26,808 nt of DNA from JANXLO01 sp038231295. Its GTDB lineage: Bacteria > Armatimonadota > Chthonomonadetes > Chthonomonadales > Chthonomonadaceae. Position 1 is the stretch's first letter; each line of letters opens with the position of its first letter. Below are positions 7,005-14,449 of the stretch, piece after piece. The stretch spans positions 1 to 26,808 of the forward strand of contig JBBRLP010000072.1 in the NCBI GenBank assembly GCA_038231295.1, in the 5' to 3' direction. Made by a program: the position numbers and the translations under genes. The notes under the pieces were generated by a model. It saw only the letters and a list, made by a program, of their open reading frames with translations. It had not been told where the DNA came from and did not search any database.

Positions 7005-7982
7005 ATGGCGACAATGCGATACCAACAGGCGCTCCGATTGGCGATGACCGAGGAGATGGAGCGCGACCCGAACGTCTTCCTGTGCGGCGAAGAGGTCGGC
7101 CAGTACCAGGGAACGTACCGCGTTTCCGAAGGGATGCTGCAAAAATTCGGCCCGATGCGCGTCGTGGACACCCCCATCAGCGAGATCGGCATCGCGGGTC
7201 TGGCGACCGGCGCAGCCATGACGGGCCTGCGCCCTATCGCCGAGTTCATGACCTGGTCGTTCGCGCTGGAGGCGATGGACCAACTCGTCAACCATGCGGC
7301 GAAGATCACCTATATGTCCGGCGGACGCATCACCTGCCCGGTCGTATTTCGCGGCCCGGCAGGCGTCGGGACGCAGCTTTCCGCGCAGCACTCCCAGAGC
7401 ATGGAGTCCTGGTATGCCCACACGCCCGGCTTCAAAGTCGTGCTGCCCGCCTTCCCCGAAGACGCGAAGGGCCTGCTGAAGACCGCCATCCGCGACAACA
7501 ACCCCGTCATCTTCATGGAACACGCGGGGCTGTACGGCTTGCAGGGCGAAGTCTCCGAAGACCCGGATTTCACGGTTCCCTTCGGCAAGGCCGCTATCCG
7601 CCGCACGGGAACCGACATCACGCTTGTCGCCTACTCTCGCGGGGTGCATCTCTGCCTGAAAGCGGCGGAGACGCTGGCGAAAGAGGGCATCGAGTGCGAA
7701 GTCATTGACCTGCGTACCCTTGTCCCGCTCGATATGGAGACGGTGCTGACCTCGGTTCGCAAGACGCACCACGCGGTCTGCGCTCAGGAGGAGTGGCGCA
7801 ACGTCAGTTTCGTATCGGAGCTTTCCGCCCGTATCCACGAAGGCGCGTTCGACGACCTCGATGCGCCGGTGGAGCGCGTCGGCGGCGCGGATGTCCCGAT
7901 GCCCTATGCAAAGAACCTCGAACGCGCTGCCATCCCCACCGACAATGATGTGGTTGCCGCCGTCAAACGCGCCCTCGCGTGA
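7005..7982 (+). CDS. pdhB: pyruvate dehydrogenase E1 component, beta subunit
   Basis: The 325-residue protein is the transketolase-like beta chain that pairs with the upstream alpha subunit. E60 in VVDTPISEIGIAG corresponds to the conserved glutamate that activates the thiamine ring, and the FMTWSFALEAMDQLVNHAAK helix and the GTQLSAQHSQS loop are typical. The C-terminal transketolase domain begins near TDITLVAYS and includes the ECEVIDLRTLVPLD strand. The start has AAGGAA upstream. It sits 23 bases after pdhA and 23 bases before the E2 gene, which implies co-expression at fixed stoichiometry. Confidence 0.9.
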   Translation: MATMRYQQALRLAMTEEMERDPNVFLCGEEVGQYQGTYRVSEGMLQKFGPMRVVDTPISEIGIAGLATGAAMTGLRPIAEFMTWSFALEAMDQLVNHAAKITYMSGGRITCPVVFRGPAGVGTQLSAQHSQSMESWYAHTPGFKVVLPAFPEDAKGLLKTAIRDNNPVIFMEHAGLYGLQGEVSEDPDFTVPFGKAAIRRTGTDITLVAYSRGVHLCLKAAETLAKEGIECEVIDLRTLVPLDMETVLTSVRKTHHAVCAQEEWRNVSFVSELSARIHEGAFDDLDAPVERVGGADVPMPYAKNLERAAIPTDNDVVAAVKRALA

Positions 7983-8005
7983 TTTAGAATAAACGGAGAG
8001 AACTG

Positions 8006-9259
8006 ATGGCAGAAATCCGAATGCCCAAAATGGGTGACGGAATGGAAGAGGGAACGATCAACGTCTGGCTCAAAGTAGAGGGCGATACGGTGACGTCCGG
8101 CGAGCCTATCGCCGAGGTTGAAACCGACAAGGCCAACGTTGAGATCGCCGCGTATGAGACAGGCATTTTGACAAAGATCATCGTGCAGGTCGGACAGACG
8201 GTTCCCGTCGGGGATGTGATCGCCATTATTGGCGACAGCACTGCGAAAGCGCCGACGAGCACCGGCACCAAAGCGACCGCAGAGGCGAAACCTGCTCCGG
8301 TGGCCGAGAGCAAAGCGCCGCCCGTTGTGGAGAAGGCCCCGGAGCCGAACGCGCCGATCAGCGGGCCACAGGGCGAGCGCGTGAAGTCGTCGCCGCTGGC
8401 CCGCAAGATCGCGGAATCGCTTGGCATAGACATCGCACAGGTCTCCGGCAGCGGCCCGAACGGCCGCATCGTTGAGAAAGATGTGCTGGCGTTCCAGAAA
8501 CAGGCCCCGTCCGCCGCCCCGGCCATGGGAACAGCGCCTGCGCCCAAACCGCAGACGGCTCCCGTCCTGACCGGTCAGGACACGAAGCCCTCGAAGATGC
8601 GCGAGGCGATTGCCAAACGCACCGTCCTCAGCAAGACCACCCTGCCCCACTTCTACGTCACGATGATCGTGGAGATGGATCGTGCTCAGGCGCTGCTGAA
8701 AGAGCTGAATGCCGACGCCTCGGCAGGCAAGGTGACCGTCAACGACCTGATTGTAAAGGCGTGTGCGGTGGGGCTGGGCAAAGTGCCGGAGGTCAACGCG
8801 ACCTGGACGGCTGAGAACACCATTCGCCGCTACGCGGAGGCCCACATCGGGGTCGCGGTCGGGATTGACGAAGGGCTGATTATCCCGGTCGTACGTGACT
8901 GCCAGGCAAAGACCCTGCGGCAGATTTCGGCAGAGGCGAAGGCGCTCATCGGTAAGGCGCGGAACGGTCAGCTTACCCCCGCCGACTACAGCGGCGGCAC
9001 GTTCAGCGTCACGAATCTGGGGATGATGGGCGTGGACGAGTTCATCGCCATCATCAATCCACCGGAGGCCGCGATCCTGGCTATCGGCGGCATCGTCCGC
9101 ACTCCGGTCGTCAAACCCGGCAGCGACGAACTCGTCATCCGCTCCCTGATGAAAATCACTCTCTCCGCCGACCACCGCCTTCTCGATGGCGTTATCGCCG
9201 CGACCTTCCTGCAAGAGGTCAAGAAAGTCCTGGAGGCTCCGTTCTCCCTGCTTTCCTAA
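8006..9259 (+). CDS. pdhC: dihydrolipoamide acyltransferase (E2) of the 2-oxoacid dehydrogenase complex
   Basis: The 417-residue protein has the full E2 plan. A lipoyl domain covers residues 1-80, with the lipoylated lysine K42 in VETDKANVEI. An Ala/Pro/Thr-rich linker spans about 85-120. The peripheral E3/E1-binding domain is at about 125-165 (SPLARKIAESLGIDIAQVSGSGPNGRI), followed by a second flexible linker. The catalytic acyltransferase core runs from about 195, ending with D389-H390-RLLDG, where H390 is the active-site base. It transfers the acyl group from lipoate to CoA. A strong terminator follows directly. No E3 (dihydrolipoamide dehydrogenase) gene accompanies it, so E3 must be encoded elsewhere. 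Confidence 0.9.
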   Translation: MAEIRMPKMGDGMEEGTINVWLKVEGDTVTSGEPIAEVETDKANVEIAAYETGILTKIIVQVGQTVPVGDVIAIIGDSTAKAPTSTGTKATAEAKPAPVAESKAPPVVEKAPEPNAPISGPQGERVKSSPLARKIAESLGIDIAQVSGSGPNGRIVEKDVLAFQKQAPSAAPAMGTAPAPKPQTAPVLTGQDTKPSKMREAIAKRTVLSKTTLPHFYVTMIVEMDRAQALLKELNADASAGKVTVNDLIVKACAVGLGKVPEVNATWTAENTIRRYAEAHIGVAVGIDEGLIIPVVRDCQAKTLRQISAEAKALIGKARNGQLTPADYSGGTFSVTNLGMMGVDEFIAIINPPEAAILAIGGIVRTPVVKPGSDELVIRSLMKITLSADHRLLDGVIAATFLQEVKKVLEAPFSLLS

Positions 9260-9282
9260 TCCCTCTTCACCCCGCTCATTCT

Positions 9283-9320
9283 GCCCCACCGGAGATTTCT
9301 CCGGTGGGGCGTTTGCTTTT
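9283..9320 (+). terminator. intrinsic terminator of the pdh operon
   Basis: A perfect 13-bp stem, GCCCCACCGGAGA pairing with TCTCCGGTGGGGC around a two-base TT centre (9283-9310), is followed by GTTTGCTTTT. It lies 24 bases after the E2 stop codon, which is the expected place for rho-independent termination of the operon. Confidence 0.85.
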
Positions 9321-9343
9321 CCGGTCAAAGCGGAGGAGTACCC

Positions 9344-9382
9344 GCCAAGTTCGGACAGGATTCCAGCCTGTCCAGGCCGAAC
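9344..9382. repeat. GCCAA-hairpin intergenic repeat unit
   Basis: GCCAA is followed by a long imperfect hairpin, GTTCGGACAGG (9349-9359) pairing with CCTGTCC-AGG-CCGAAC (9367-9382) with a three-base bulge. The arrangement matches the repeat units near 5.4, 10.4 and 11.8 kb, though the stem sequence differs. Confidence 0.5.
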
Positions 9383-9427
9383 CTTCTCAGACAGACGATT
9401 GCCCTCTGGAGAGGAGAGATTTCCTGG

Positions 9428-10291
9428 ATGACGACGCTTGCCGACCCGATAGACGCGCTGCCGCGTCATACCCTCACCTACCGCATCCTGAATAACTACC
9501 GGGCGGACCCAATTCGCACGGTGGAGGTCTATGCCAGCCCGGAGGAGATCAGTTTTTTTCGGGAACAGGGCTATCTGGTGCGGGAACGGCTGTTCTCCCC
9601 GGAGCAGACTGACCGCCTGCGGGACGCCTTGCAGGAAGTCGCGGAGCAGGAACTGCGGGATGGTCGGGTCAGTGTCAGCACAGGCGCAGGGTTTGGCGGC
9701 CTGTTCCTGCGGCATCTCATGGACAAGCACCCGGCCTTTCTGGAACTGTTCCGGTTCGCTCCTACGCTCTCGGTCGCACGGGCGATGCTTGGGCCACAGG
9801 TGCAGGTGCTGCCCATGACGGCACGGGTCAGTTACCCTGACCAGCCGAATCAACAGACCGAGTGGCACATCCATCAGCGCGTCCATACGGAGCCGCCCGC
9901 GCCTTTCTTCGCCTTCCCGCACGTTCTGGACGCTCTGATCTACCTCGACGACCTGAACGAGGCGAACGGACTGCTCTCCGTCGTGCCGGGAACGCACCTT
10001 CAAACGCATCGGGATGTGCCGAAAAACCTGTGTGAGGACGTGCCTGGGCAGGTGGATTTGCGGCTTCCGGCGGGCAGTATCGTGCTGATTCATGGCAACC
10101 TTTGGCATCGCGCCCTGCCGACCACACCGCAGGGAACTGTCCGGCGGATGCTCATTCTGCCCTATGCCGCCGCCTGGGTCAAACTGCCCTCCTTTGGCGA
10201 GCAACCGGAAAACGGCCTGATGCGCCCGCTCTACGAAAACGCAGACGCCGAGACCCGCGAACTGCTCGGCATTCCCGAAGGTCTGTATTAG
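9428..10291 (+). CDS. phytanoyl-CoA dioxygenase (PhyH) family oxygenase
   Basis: The 287-residue protein has the layout of PhyH-type Fe(II)/2-oxoglutarate oxygenases: an N-terminal helical part (FFREQGYLVRERLFSPEQTDRL), a first-ligand strand near 145-150, the core LDALIYLDDLNEANGLLSVVPGTH (168-190), and the distal histidine H227 in HGNLWHRA followed by R239/R240 for 2-oxoglutarate. The first facial-triad motif is unusual: where the family has W-H-x-D/E, this protein reads E-W-H147-I-H149-Q, so the carboxylate ligand is replaced by histidine. It may use a different metal geometry, a different reaction, or be inactive. Bacterial relatives act on diverse small molecules. An AGGAG lies about 11 bases upstream; the pdh terminator separates it from the previous operon. 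Confidence 0.8.
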   Translation: MTTLADPIDALPRHTLTYRILNNYRADPIRTVEVYASPEEISFFREQGYLVRERLFSPEQTDRLRDALQEVAEQELRDGRVSVSTGAGFGGLFLRHLMDKHPAFLELFRFAPTLSVARAMLGPQVQVLPMTARVSYPDQPNQQTEWHIHQRVHTEPPAPFFAFPHVLDALIYLDDLNEANGLLSVVPGTHLQTHRDVPKNLCEDVPGQVDLRLPAGSIVLIHGNLWHRALPTTPQGTVRRMLILPYAAAWVKLPSFGEQPENGLMRPLYENADAETRELLGIPEGLY

Positions 10292-10369
10292 GCCGCACCG
10301 CGACCGATGCAACTGTGAATATCCAGGCCCTTCTCAGCCGGGCGGCGAGTGATCGGGCCAACATTAGCC

Positions 10370-10419
10370 GGGCCGTGAACGATCCGTTCGGGAAGCGTTC
10401 CGCCCACCGTCCTGCGGAC
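10370..10419 (+). repeat. two-hairpin intergenic repeat, copy A
   Basis: The unit begins CGGGCCGTGAACG, continues through a GAACG...CGTTC inverted repeat and ends with the hairpin GTCCTGCGGAC. It aligns over about 50 bases, at roughly 80 percent identity by eye, with copy B at 11764-11815 in the same orientation. The two copies flank the secreted hydrolase gene. Confidence 0.6.
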
Positions 10420-10464
10420 AGAAACCTTTCTTCCGGGAGCGGCTAATCGGTAAGGAGAACAGAG

Positions 10465-11733
10465 ATGCGATATTTCCCTATTCGGTCTATTGGTCTGCTG
10501 ATGGCGGTGGGTCTCTGGCTGTCCGCTCCTTGCGGTATGGCGCGTGTGACCGACGCAAACGGCCCTGCCGCTGTCTCCTCGCCCGTCACCGCTGTCGCGA
10601 CTGCGGGCGTACTGCGTCAGCTCAAGGCGTATGATTACGAAGAGAACTCGGAGAACACGCTCAAGCAGGTTCGCCTGTCGATTCCGGAAGACCTGACGAT
10701 GGTGCGCGGCATCCTGGTCGTCAGCAATCCTTCGGGCGGCGATACACGCGACTGGACGCGGGAGGTCTGGTACAGTGAGTTCCTGTATCTGCACGACTTC
10801 GCCTTTCTCGGCGCGAAGGGGTTTAACTCGCACACCGAAAGCGTTCAGGTGATGGAGCACGCCCTGAAGCAGATTGCCGCAGACGCCCATCATCCCGAAC
10901 TGGTCAACGTGCCTTATGTCGCGACCGGCTTCTCTGCCGGCGGCGGGTTCGCCAGTCGGCTGCTAGTGGAGGCTCCTGACCGTGTGATCGCCTCGGTTCC
11001 CGTCTCCGCCCGTCTGAACTTCACCGGCTTGATGCCAGCCTCCGTTCCTCTGCATACGCCCGCGCTGGTGATTTCCGGGGGAATGGAGAAATTCGATGCT
11101 GTGGTGGAACCCGTTCTGGAAGCCTACCGTCCGAAAGGGGCGCAGTTCGGATGGATGACGGTGCAGAACAGCGGTCACTCGCGCTACGGCCAGGAGGTTC
11201 TGGCGATGCCGCTGCTGGATACCGCCGTGCGCCTGCGTTATCCCCCGAACGGGGATGTGTACAAGGGGCCGGTCAAGCTGTTGCCCCTCGATCCTGAGCG
11301 CGGATGGGTGGCCGACAACACGACATGGCAGAGCGGCCTGACCCGCATCGCCCCGGCCAAATCGTTTAAAGGGGCGGTTGGAAAATCAAGCTGGCTGCCC
11401 ACCGAGGACATCGCTTTTCTCTATCGGGCCTATGCCACCTACGACCGGCCGCTCACCATCACCTCGCCCTCGACAAATGAGAGCAAACAGCGCGTATGGG
11501 AGGCTGGCTCAAATGTTCCTCTCGTGGTGGACGACACTCGATTCCCCGGCTGGCGGAAACTGGAGTTCTACGATGGCGCCCACAAACTCGGCGAGATCAC
11601 CGGAGGAGCGCCAAAGTTCACCGCCCTGAATCTGACGCCGGGTTACCACGCCTTCTCCATCCTCAGCACAGACGCGCAGGGGAATGTTCGGCCCTCGAAC
11701 CCCGTTCTGGTCGTCGTCCGCAAGATGCCGTAG
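10465..11733 (+). CDS. secreted alpha/beta hydrolase with C-terminal Ig-like domain
   Basis: The 422-residue protein starts with a signal peptide (basic MRYFPIRS, hydrophobic IGLLMAVGLWLS, cleavage probably after the GMA near residue 26). An alpha/beta-hydrolase domain follows, with the nucleophile elbow GFS157AGGG and a likely catalytic histidine H238 in NSGHSRYG; the acid is probably D211 near GGMEKFDAV. From about residue 315 a beta-rich segment (LTITSPSTNES ... LNLTPGYHAFSILSTDAQGNVRPSNPVLVVV) looks like an Ig-like or cadherin-like module, as in secreted polysaccharide or polyester esterases. A clear AAGGAG precedes the start. The substrate is unknown; acetyl-xylan-type or polyhydroxyalkanoate-type esters are possible. 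It is flanked by two copies of an intergenic repeat. Confidence 0.75.
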   Translation: MRYFPIRSIGLLMAVGLWLSAPCGMARVTDANGPAAVSSPVTAVATAGVLRQLKAYDYEENSENTLKQVRLSIPEDLTMVRGILVVSNPSGGDTRDWTREVWYSEFLYLHDFAFLGAKGFNSHTESVQVMEHALKQIAADAHHPELVNVPYVATGFSAGGGFASRLLVEAPDRVIASVPVSARLNFTGLMPASVPLHTPALVISGGMEKFDAVVEPVLEAYRPKGAQFGWMTVQNSGHSRYGQEVLAMPLLDTAVRLRYPPNGDVYKGPVKLLPLDPERGWVADNTTWQSGLTRIAPAKSFKGAVGKSSWLPTEDIAFLYRAYATYDRPLTITSPSTNESKQRVWEAGSNVPLVVDDTRFPGWRKLEFYDGAHKLGEITGGAPKFTALNLTPGYHAFSILSTDAQGNVRPSNPVLVVVRKMP

Positions 11734-11763
11734 AATTCTCTGCAAAATAGACATTCCACGCTA

Positions 11764-11815
11764 CCGGGCCGTGAACGCCCCTGCCGGGAGGCGTTTCGCC
11801 AACCGTCCTGTGGAC
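11764..11815 (+). repeat. two-hairpin intergenic repeat, copy B
   Basis: The same unit as copy A: CGGGCCGTGAACG, then AACGCC pairing with GGCGTT, then GCCAA and the hairpin CCGTCC-TGT-GGACGG. The last hairpin is followed by AGAATTATTTT, so for the rightward hydrolase gene it may also serve as a weak intrinsic terminator between convergent genes. Confidence 0.6.
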
Positions 11816-11822
11816 GGGAGAA

Positions 11823-12545
11823 TTATTTTGTGGTGAGTGGCTCTGGAGTTTTCGGTGTGCGCTTCGCAGGTCGGTTTGTGCGGCTGTCCTCTCCGAGTGT
11901 AAGGGACTTAATCGAGCCGTTTTTACGGAAATCGGCGCTGAAGGCGAGGGTCGCAACGATGTTCCGGGAAGCCACTCCGGGGATGGTGACCTTTGGCGCA
12001 GAACTGTAGCCGGAGCCGGGATTGGTGATGGTGAAGCCCGTTACGCCGCCGTTGCGAACGGTGGCATACGCCTGGGCGGGCGTATTGCGCCACATCTCGC
12101 CCCGGCTGCCGTTGTAGCGATAGTAGTCCGACACGGCGTCCAGTCGCTCATTATCAATGCCATAAGGCCTAAGTTCCTGCAAAAGCGCCGCTTTGTTGCG
12201 GTGTACCTGGCCCGGTTCGGGTTCGCGCCCGCCCGTTGCGGGAGTGACGCCGCTGAACGCTTTGCGGAAGACGTCGGAGGAGACCCCCAGAGCCGCCGCA
12301 ATGAGAGCTACCGGACGGCCTCTGTCCCGTGCGTCCGTCTCGTGTCCGCCGGTGAAAACGACCGCGATACGGTCAGGTGTGCTGGGGTTGGGACGTGCAC
12401 TGGCCGGGGCGGGCGGGACAGAGTTGGGCCGCTGTGGTGCAGGGGTCTCCTGTGCCGGGGCGAGAGAGCCGGATAACAGGAACGCGGCCGCGCCCGCTGC
12501 GGTAACGACAACCGGATTTACAAACGATTTTGCGGTAATCTTCAT
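11823..12545 (-). CDS. secreted protein of unknown function
   Basis: I do not recognise a characterised family. The 240-residue protein (start 12543-12545, chosen for AAGGAG nine bases upstream; the frame is open further) has a signal peptide ending near PAQ, then a Pro/Ala/Ser-rich linker. The core begins VVFTGGHETDARDRGRPVALIAAALGVSS and continues through EPGQVHRNKAALLQELRPYGIDNERLD to DYYRYNGSRGEMW. I have the impression of having seen similar 'D-x-R-D-x-G-R-P' cores in hypothetical proteins of environmental bacteria. The C-terminal third contains GFTITNPGSGYSSAPKVTIPG, a beta-strand motif seen in many surface and phage-tail proteins. It is probably periplasmic or extracellular. It is convergent with the hydrolase gene and divergent from the FMN reductase. 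Confidence 0.75.
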   Translation of the reverse strand: MKITAKSFVNPVVVTAAGAAAFLLSGSLAPAQETPAPQRPNSVPPAPASARPNPSTPDRIAVVFTGGHETDARDRGRPVALIAAALGVSSDVFRKAFSGVTPATGGREPEPGQVHRNKAALLQELRPYGIDNERLDAVSDYYRYNGSRGEMWRNTPAQAYATVRNGGVTGFTITNPGSGYSSAPKVTIPGVASRNIVATLAFSADFRKNGSIKSLTLGEDSRTNRPAKRTPKTPEPLTTK

Positions 12546-12669
12546 GAGGGGATTCTCCTTAACAGCGAACCTGTGGGAGCGCAACGTCCGCTTCCGGGGC
12601 AGTCAGCCTTCCCATGTCTGCGATTATCGTAGCCCCGCCTGATGAAAAACAGATGAAAGCAGTCAGTCT

Positions 12670-13227
12670 ATGCGAATTTTAGCCCTTTCCGGCAGCCTGC
12701 GTTCGGCCTCCACCAACTCTACACTGCTCCGGGCAGCCGCACTGCTGGCTCCTGCAAGTGTAGAAGTGAAAATCTGCGAGAGTCCAGGCCGACTGCCGCA
12801 CCTGAACCCCGACCTCGACACCGAGACGCCGCCCTCCGCCGTCGCCGATTTTCGCGCCCACCTTCAGGCGTGTGCAGGCGTATTGATCTGCACCCCGGAA
12901 TACGCGCATGGGGTGCCGGGGATGCTTAAGAACGCGCTGGACTGGGTGGTGAGCAGCGGAGATTTTGTCGGCAAGCCCGTCGCCCTGCTCAAAACATCCT
13001 ACCGGGGAGAGTACGCACAGGCGTCCCTGACGGAAACACTCACGGTGATGATGGCGAACATCGTCCCGGAGGCTTCGGTCACCGTGCCGATAACGGGCAG
13101 AAATCTGGACGCGGAGGGCATCGCCTCCGAGCCGGAACTCGCGCTCCTGCTGAGAAACGCGCTCACTGCTTTCATCGCCGCAATCGAGGCTTTACCGGTC
13201 GAAGCGCAGGCAGGAAAGGAATTATGA
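12670..13227 (+). CDS. NAD(P)H-dependent FMN reductase
   Basis: The 185-residue flavodoxin-fold protein has the FMN phosphate loop GSLRSASTNS near the N-terminus and the isoalloxazine-binding loop CTPEYAHGVPGMLKNALDW at about 76-94. These are the hallmarks of the NADPH-dependent FMN reductase family (ChrR/SsuE/ArsH-like). Likely substrates are quinones, chromate, azo compounds or free flavin; sequence alone does not choose. No strong ribosome site precedes the ATG. The next gene starts two bases after the stop codon, so the two are co-transcribed. Confidence 0.85.
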   Translation: MRILALSGSLRSASTNSTLLRAAALLAPASVEVKICESPGRLPHLNPDLDTETPPSAVADFRAHLQACAGVLICTPEYAHGVPGMLKNALDWVVSSGDFVGKPVALLKTSYRGEYAQASLTETLTVMMANIVPEASVTVPITGRNLDAEGIASEPELALLLRNALTAFIAAIEALPVEAQAGKEL

Positions 13228-13228
13228 T

Positions 13229-13612
13229 ATGGCAGAGACTTCTCTGGAAACGATGCAGGAACATCTTCGGCAAGCCGCCGATCTTCTGCCGCAGCCGCCG
13301 GAACTCACTTTCAAGCCTATGTTCGGAGGCGTGTGCGGCTACGCCGACGGCCGTATTTTCGCCTCTCTGTCCAACGTCGGGCTGGCACTGAAACTGAGTC
13401 CGGAAGGGCAGGCGGAACTGCTGATGATTGAGGCGGCGAAACGGCTGCGCTACGAACCGGACGCGCCGGAGAGCAAGCAGTATATCGTCGTGCCGGAAGC
13501 GTTGTGCGGCACCGACCGGGAGTTGGCCGTGTGGGTCAAATCCAGCCTGGACTACGTTCTTTCGCTCCCGGCCCCGAAGCCCAAACGCCGTAAGGATGGT
13601 TCTGTCTTATGA
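13229..13612 (+). CDS. TfoX N-terminal-domain protein
   Basis: The 127-residue protein carries the TfoX-N fold signature: FKPMFGGVCGYADGRIFASLSN, then GLALKLSPEGQAELL and the strand KQYIVVPEAL. The C-terminal helix-hairpin half of Haemophilus TfoX (the competence regulator) is absent. Stand-alone TfoX-N proteins are widespread and mostly uncharacterised, so no competence role should be assumed. It lies between the FMN reductase (one-base gap) and the GH16-like gene (ATGA overlap), giving a tightly packed three-gene unit. Confidence 0.8.
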   Translation: MAETSLETMQEHLRQAADLLPQPPELTFKPMFGGVCGYADGRIFASLSNVGLALKLSPEGQAELLMIEAAKRLRYEPDAPESKQYIVVPEALCGTDRELAVWVKSSLDYVLSLPAPKPKRRKDGSVL

Positions 13613-14406
13613 AGCAGCGAATCGGCCTCTTCACAACAGGCGTGCTGGCGGCAGGACTCTGTTCTGGCCGTGCCGCGCAGGCGCAGCAGACGCCGCAAAC
13701 CGTTCGCTTCGGGGGTCTGGTGTGGGAGGTGCGGCAGGCGGGAAATGGCGGGCCGGGGCCGAATGCGTGGAACCCCCGGAATGTTCGCGTGGATCGCGCA
13801 GGACTGCACCTGAAGATCAGCCGCACGGTCGTCAACGGGAAGACGGAGTGGCAGTGCGCCGAACTCTCGACGCAGAAGTCTCTGGGTTTCGGGACGTATC
13901 AGTTTCAGGTCGTCGGGGCAATTGACCGGCTCGACCGCAATGTCGTTCTGGGCCTCTTCGACTATCCCACGCCCGATGTCGGGCCGGACGGCACCAACGA
14001 GATAGACATCGAGTTTGCCCGCTGGGGCCACGCAGACGCGCCTCCTGGCAGCTACACCGTCTACCCGGCCTCTGGCAAACGCGCTCCCGGTGACAGCCAT
14101 CCCTTCGCCTTCACGCTGAACGGAGACTACACGACGCACCGCTTTGTCCGCAGCGCCGCCAGCGTCCGATACACCTCTCTGCACGGGCATCGCGACGACA
14201 ACGCCAACCTCTTCGCGACCTGGGATTATGCGCCCGCCGATAAGCGGCTTATTCCGCAGAAACCGCTGCCCGTCCATATCAATCTCTGGCTCTTTGAGGG
14301 CAAGCCGCCCACCGACGGCAAAGAGGTCGAGATCATCATCAAAAAGTTTACCTATACTCCCACCCCTGAACGCAAACGAGGAACGCCGGTCAGCGGTGGC
14401 GAATAG
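13609..14406 (+). CDS. secreted GH16-like beta-glucanase family protein
   Basis: The 265-residue protein has a signal peptide (MKQRIGLFTTGVLAAGLCSGRAAQA) and a beta-jelly-roll-like sequence. The key motif is NE131-I-D133-I-E135-F, the ExDxE active site of glycoside hydrolase family 16, where the first Glu is nucleophile and the last is acid/base. FGTYQFQVVGAIDRLDRNVVLGLFDYP upstream and LPVHINLWLFEG downstream are consistent with the GH16 concave sheet. The conserved Trp-rich substrate loops are weak, so the target (laminarin, lichenan, agar or another beta-glycan) is open. The start overlaps the TfoX-N gene by ATGA. An esterase-like gene follows 43 bases later. Confidence 0.7.
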   Translation: MKQRIGLFTTGVLAAGLCSGRAAQAQQTPQTVRFGGLVWEVRQAGNGGPGPNAWNPRNVRVDRAGLHLKISRTVVNGKTEWQCAELSTQKSLGFGTYQFQVVGAIDRLDRNVVLGLFDYPTPDVGPDGTNEIDIEFARWGHADAPPGSYTVYPASGKRAPGDSHPFAFTLNGDYTTHRFVRSAASVRYTSLHGHRDDNANLFATWDYAPADKRLIPQKPLPVHINLWLFEGKPPTDGKEVEIIIKKFTYTPTPERKRGTPVSGGE

Positions 14407-14449
14407 CGCCGTGAGACACATCGAACGGACGCTTCCAAAGGAGGAAAGA

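Noticed and set aside
7904..10312. An 802-codon open frame on the minus strand across the E2 and PhyH genes
   Set aside because: It is antisense to two clearly recognised proteins, lacks any family motif, is rich in Arg/His/Gly and results from high-GC third positions.
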